Positions 61,454-64,000 of a DNA stretch of 64,000 nt are shown here, in pieces; within the stretch, counting starts at the first letter, position 1, and each line of letters starts with the position of its first letter. This stretch comes from RPQJ01 sp963707145. Its GTDB lineage: Bacteria > Pseudomonadota > Gammaproteobacteria > Steroidobacterales > Steroidobacteraceae. The stretch lies in contig CAVPOQ010000009.1 of the NCBI GenBank assembly GCA_963707145.1, positions 186,001 through 250,000 on the forward strand. The letters are read 5' to 3'. The translations under genes and the position numbers were made by a program. Under the pieces are notes generated by a model, which saw nothing but the letters and a program-made list of their open reading frames with translations, was not told where the DNA came from and made no database searches.

Positions 61454-61900
61454 TCAGCCGGAGAGGGCTGCCTTGATGCGGGCGCTCACCGCGCCCATGT
61501 CGGCGCGGCCGGCCGCCCTGGCCTTCACGACACCCATCACCTTACCCATGTCCTTGACGGACGCGGCGCCCGTGGCGGCGATGGCGTCCTTCACGAGCGC
61601 GTCGATCTCGGCCTCGGAGAGCTGGGCCGGCAGGTAGGACTGCAGCAGGACGATTTCGGCCTTTTCCCGGTCGGCGAGGTCGGTGCGGCCGCCCTGCTCG
61701 AACTGGACGATCGATTCCTTGCGCTGCTTGACCATCTTCTCGAGCACCGCGATCACCTGCGCGTCGTCGAGGACGATGCGTTCGTCCACTTCGCGCTGCT
61801 TGATCGCGGCCTGCACCATGCGGATGGTGGAGAGGCGCTCCTTCTCGGAGGCCCGCATGGCGGCCTTCATGTCCTCGGTGATGCGCTCCTTGAGCGTCAC
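61454..61900 (-). CDS. yqeY: GatB/YqeY domain protein
   Basis: A 148-residue helical protein: MTLKERITEDMKAAMRASEK, STIRMVQAAIKQREVDERIV, VLEKMVKQRKESIVQFEQGG, EKAEIVLLQSYLPAQLSEAE, then the GatB-tail part (VKDMGKVMGVVKARAAGRAD). It matches the YqeY family, thought to act as an Asn/Gln-tRNA amidotransferase helper. It is standard in this operon, 13 bases after rpsU and upstream of dnaG. Confidence 0.93.
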   Translation of the reverse strand: MTLKERITEDMKAAMRASEKERLSTIRMVQAAIKQREVDERIVLDDAQVIAVLEKMVKQRKESIVQFEQGGRTDLADREKAEIVLLQSYLPAQLSEAEIDALVKDAIAATGAASVKDMGKVMGVVKARAAGRADMGAVSARIKAALSG

Positions 61901-61913
61901 GGGACGGGAGAGG

Positions 61914-62132
61914 TCAGTAGTTGCGGACGCGCGGAGCGCCGACGTCGCGCATGCCGCGCTTCTGGTGACGCTTCACCGCGGCGGCCTTCTTGCGTTTCCG
62001 CTCCTGGGTGGGCTTCTCGTAGAATTCGCGGCGCCGCAGCTCGGTGAGCACGCCGGCCTTCTCGCAGGCACGCTTGAACCGGCGCAGGGCGGCATCGAAG
62101 TATTCGTTCTCACGAATGCGGACGCTGGGCAT
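61914..62132 (-). CDS. rpsU: 30S ribosomal protein S21
   Basis: A 72-residue, Arg/Lys-rich S21: MPSVRIRENEYFDAALRRFK, RACEKAGVLTELRRREFYEK, PTQERKRKKAAAVKRHQKRG. Length and sequence match the family through the end. ATG 62132 follows GACGAGGTTTCG; a longer in-frame start would add non-conserved residues. First gene of the macromolecular-synthesis operon, transcribed from the promoter at 62205-62233. Confidence 0.97.
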   Translation of the reverse strand: MPSVRIRENEYFDAALRRFKRACEKAGVLTELRRREFYEKPTQERKRKKAAAVKRHQKRGMRDVGAPRVRNY

Positions 62133-62204
62133 CGAAACCTCGTCGAGGGTCTGGACAACCGGCCGCGACCCCTGAGGGTGCGCTGCCGGCAAAAAGGACC
62201 GCGA

Positions 62205-62233
62205 ATTTTAGAGACTGCCCGGGAGAATTGCAA
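62205..62233 (-). promoter_or_regulatory. Sigma-70 promoter of the rpsU operon
   Basis: Minus strand TTGCAA (62233-62228), 17-base spacer, TAAAAT (62210-62205). Good -35 and -10 elements at ideal spacing, giving a ~65-base leader before rpsU. The -35 overlaps the ribosome-site region of the divergent tsaD gene. AT-rich against a GC-rich background, which supports it. Confidence 0.75.
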
Positions 62234-62236
62234 AGC

Positions 62237-63262
62237 ATGCGGGTGCTGGGACTGGAGACCTCCTGCGACGAGACCGCCGTGGCCGTCTACGACGGCGACG
62301 CGGGCCTGCTCGCCCACGAGGTCCATAGCCAGGTGGACCTGCACGCGGCCTATGGCGGCGTCGTCCCCGAGCTCGCCTCCCGCGACCACCTGCGCAAGCT
62401 GTTGCCCCTGCTCGGGAAAGTGCTCGATTCGAGCGGCGGTCCCGCCGCCCTCGGGGGGGTCGCCTACACCAGCGGTCCGGGCCTCGTTGGCGCGCTGCTG
62501 GTGGGGGCCGCGGTGGCCCGCAGCCTGGCCTATGCCTGGCGACTGCCGTGCCTCGGCGTCCACCACATGGAGGGCCACCTGCTCGCGCCGCTGCTCGAGG
62601 CCGACCCGCCGGCGTTCCCGTTCGTCGCGCTGCTGGTCTCGGGCGGGCACACGCTGCTCGCGCGGGTCGAGGGTGTCGGGCGCTACGAGATCCTCGGCCA
62701 GTCGCTCGACGACGCGGCGGGCGAGGCCTTCGACAAGACCGCCAAGCTGCTCGGCCTCGGCTACCCCGGCGGGCCGCAGCTCGCCGCACTCGCCGAGCGC
62801 GGCCGGCCGGACGTGTTCCGGTTCCCGCGGCCGCTCACGGACCGCCCGGGCCTCGACTTCAGCTTCAGCGGCCTCAAGACCGCGGTGGTCGTGGCGCTGC
62901 GCGGTCGCGACCTCGACGAACAGGACCGCGCCGACGCGGCGCGTGCCTTCGAGGAGGCGGTGGTGGATACGCTGGTGATCAAGTGCGCCCGGGCGCTCGG
63001 GGCCACCGACGTCCGCACGCTCGTGGTCGCAGGCGGCGTGGGCGCGAACCGCCGCCTGCGCGAGCGCGTGCGCGCGATGGGCGAGCGCCGCGGCGTGCGC
63101 GTGGTCTACCCGCGCGTCGAGTTCTGCACCGACAACGCCGCGATGATCGCGCTGCTCGGCCACCTGCGCCTCGCCGCAGGCCAGCGCGACGACCTCGCCA
63201 TCCGGGCGCGCGCCCGCTGGCCGCTGGCCGGGCTCGTGCCGCCGGCCGTCGCGTCGCCCTAG
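62237..63262 (+). CDS. tsaD: tRNA N6-threonylcarbamoyladenosine transferase subunit TsaD
   Basis: A 341-residue Kae1/TsaD. MRVLGLETSCDETAVAVYDG opens the ASKHA fold; the metal-binding motif is HHMEGHLLAPLL (about residues 109-120), with FVALLVSGGHTLLARVEGVG, DDAAGEAFDKTAKLLGLGYP, GGPQLAALAERG and LDFSFSGLKTAVV following. The second metal-site end is TDNAAMIALLGHLR. It makes t6A37 in ANN-decoding tRNAs with TsaB, TsaC and TsaE. ATG 62237 is preferred to TTG 62228 because the protein begins at the conserved MRVLG. Confidence 0.97.
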   Translation: MRVLGLETSCDETAVAVYDGDAGLLAHEVHSQVDLHAAYGGVVPELASRDHLRKLLPLLGKVLDSSGGPAALGGVAYTSGPGLVGALLVGAAVARSLAYAWRLPCLGVHHMEGHLLAPLLEADPPAFPFVALLVSGGHTLLARVEGVGRYEILGQSLDDAAGEAFDKTAKLLGLGYPGGPQLAALAERGRPDVFRFPRPLTDRPGLDFSFSGLKTAVVVALRGRDLDEQDRADAARAFEEAVVDTLVIKCARALGATDVRTLVVAGGVGANRRLRERVRAMGERRGVRVVYPRVEFCTDNAAMIALLGHLRLAAGQRDDLAIRARARWPLAGLVPPAVASP

Positions 63263-63320
63263 CGAAGCGCGTCAGGTCCGGTCACGATCCCACCTTCAAT
63301 CATCCGCGAGCCGCACGCCC

Positions 63321-63701
63321 ATGGACGTCATCTTCCTCTCCGGCCTCACGACCGAATGCATCATCGGCATCTGGGACTGGGAGCGGCGCGTCAAGCAGAA
63401 GCTCGTCATCGACCTCGAGATGGGCGCCGACATCCGCCGCGCCGCCACCAGCGACTCGATCGAGGACACGCTCGACTACAAGCGGGTCGCCAAGCGACTG
63501 CTCGGGTTCGTGGGCGAGTCGCAGTTCCAGCTGGTGGAAACGCTCACCGAGCGCATCGCGCAGATCGTCGTGACCGAGTTCGACGTGCCGTGGGTCAAGG
63601 TGCGGCTCAACAAGCAGGGCGCGATCCGTGGCGCGCGCGACGTCGGAATCCTGATCGAGCGGCGCCGCGAGGACTACGCCAGTGGGGCGGGCGCCGCGTG
63701 A
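63321..63701 (+). CDS. folB: Dihydroneopterin aldolase
   Basis: A 126-residue FolB. IFLSGLTTECIIGIWDWERR, KLVIDLEMGADIRRAATSDS, DTLDYKRVAKRLLGFVGESQ, FQLVETLTERIAQIVVTEFD and VKVRLNKQGAIRGARDVGI cover the enzyme, including the conserved Tyr (DYKRV) and Lys/Glu catalytic positions. It converts dihydroneopterin to 6-hydroxymethyl-dihydropterin in folate synthesis. ATG 63321; the stop overlaps the GTG of folK (GTGA). Confidence 0.95.
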   Translation: MDVIFLSGLTTECIIGIWDWERRVKQKLVIDLEMGADIRRAATSDSIEDTLDYKRVAKRLLGFVGESQFQLVETLTERIAQIVVTEFDVPWVKVRLNKQGAIRGARDVGILIERRREDYASGAGAA

Positions 63702-64000
63702 CGACGGTGCTGGTCGCGGCCGGGAGCAACATCGAACCGGTCGCGAACCTGCGCCGCGCGCTCGGCGCGCTGGCCCGCCACTACCCGTCGCTGCGCGCGT
63801 CCCGGGCCTACCGCAACCGTGCGGTCGGCTTCGAGGGCGAGGACTTCGTGAACCTCGTGGTCGCCTTCGACACGGACCAGGACGTGCGTACGGTGATCGA
63901 GCGGCTGCACGAGGCGGAGAGCCTCTGCGGGCGCGCGCGCGACGCGCCGAAGTGGGCGCCGCGCTCGATGGACCTCGACATCCTGCTCTACGGCGAGCGC
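63698..64000 (+). CDS. folK: HPPK, 6-hydroxymethyl-dihydropterin pyrophosphokinase (3' end outside window)
   Basis: The first ~101 residues are present: TTVLVAAGSNIEPVANLRRA, GFEGEDFVNLVVAF, HEAESLCGRARDAPKWAPRS and MDLDILLYGER. The RSMDLDILLYG block is the HPPK signature binding the two metals. It overlaps folB and uses its product, so folB-folK form a unit downstream of tsaD. The window ends inside the gene. Confidence 0.95.
   Translation, partial: MTTVLVAAGSNIEPVANLRRALGALARHYPSLRASRAYRNRAVGFEGEDFVNLVVAFDTDQDVRTVIERLHEAESLCGRARDAPKWAPRSMDLDILLYGER

Noticed and set aside
62133..62236. LexA box in front of rpsU as in E. coli
   Set aside because: No CTGT-N8-ACAG pattern; only the sigma-70 promoter is evident.

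Overview
The window is very GC-rich (about 70% by eye) and gene-dense, with short intergenic gaps and many ATGA/GTGA overlaps. It looks like the chromosome of a free-living, aerobic, non-enteric gammaproteobacterium. The best phylogenetic hints are the rpsU-yqeY-dnaG-rpoD macromolecular-synthesis operon divergent from tsaD-folB-folK, the gammaproteobacterial RpoD core sequence, a HiPIP, YggX, TruC, and a bkd operon divergent from an Lrp-type regulator. The order or family cannot be fixed from this sequence alone. No prophage, IS element, CRISPR array or rRNA was seen; there is one tRNA.

Layout. 1-2 kb: end of an acyltransferase gene, a thioesterase and a Tat-exported dienelactone hydrolase. 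2-6 kb (minus): a FecI/FecR/TonB-receptor cell-surface signalling set. 6.2-10.5 kb (plus): a compact cassette of a thermostable-hemolysin-family protein, an acyl-AMP ligase, a haem-oxygenase-like diiron oxidase, an SDR, then a periplasmic TPR protein. This is the best candidate for an uncharacterised small-molecule pathway. 10.5-24 kb: TruC, hydrolases, an OPT transporter, a Rieske protein, two rhomboid proteases, a patatin, an esterase, a NatAB-like ABC exporter and a CaCA antiporter. 24-28 kb: gamma-glutamyltransferase, M20 amidohydrolase, crotonase. 28.4-33.9 kb: an ECF sigma / anti-sigma / DUF4097 / TolB-like TPR operon running into mutY and DUF423. 34-43 kb: yggX, rraA, hsp20 with a sigma-32 promoter, glgP, HiPIP, a Fur box, a UPF0104 protein, and redox and lipid enzymes. 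43-48 kb: the Lrp-controlled bkdA1-bkdA2-bkdB-ilvE branched-chain amino/keto-acid cluster. 48-51 kb: a second ECF sigma/anti-sigma pair divergent from a DUF6249 gene through mirror-image ECF promoters, then a PQQ sugar dehydrogenase and tRNA(CAU). 51-54 kb: RIO kinase, small membrane genes, phasin, a SemiSWEET remnant. 54-57 kb: a GltS permease paired with a TAXI lipoprotein. 57-64 kb: rpoD, dnaG, yqeY, rpsU, and divergent tsaD, folB, folK (cut by the window end).

A dominant feature of the sequence itself is roughly twenty single-base frame breaks, many in short homopolymers. They hit dnaG (essential), an OPT transporter, a rhomboid, TruC, a TAXI protein and especially the 28.8-32.0 kb operon. 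Because an essential gene is hit and the codons on both sides stay intact, I read most of them as assembly or sequencing indels, not biology. For those genes I give the span of the repaired gene.

How the genes work together: several regulated envelope and stress modules are visible (FecIR signalling, two ECF/anti-sigma pairs, sigma-32 Hsp20, Fur). Beside them are branched-chain amino-acid catabolism, carbon storage (phasin, glucan phosphorylase) and a large stock of hydrolases.
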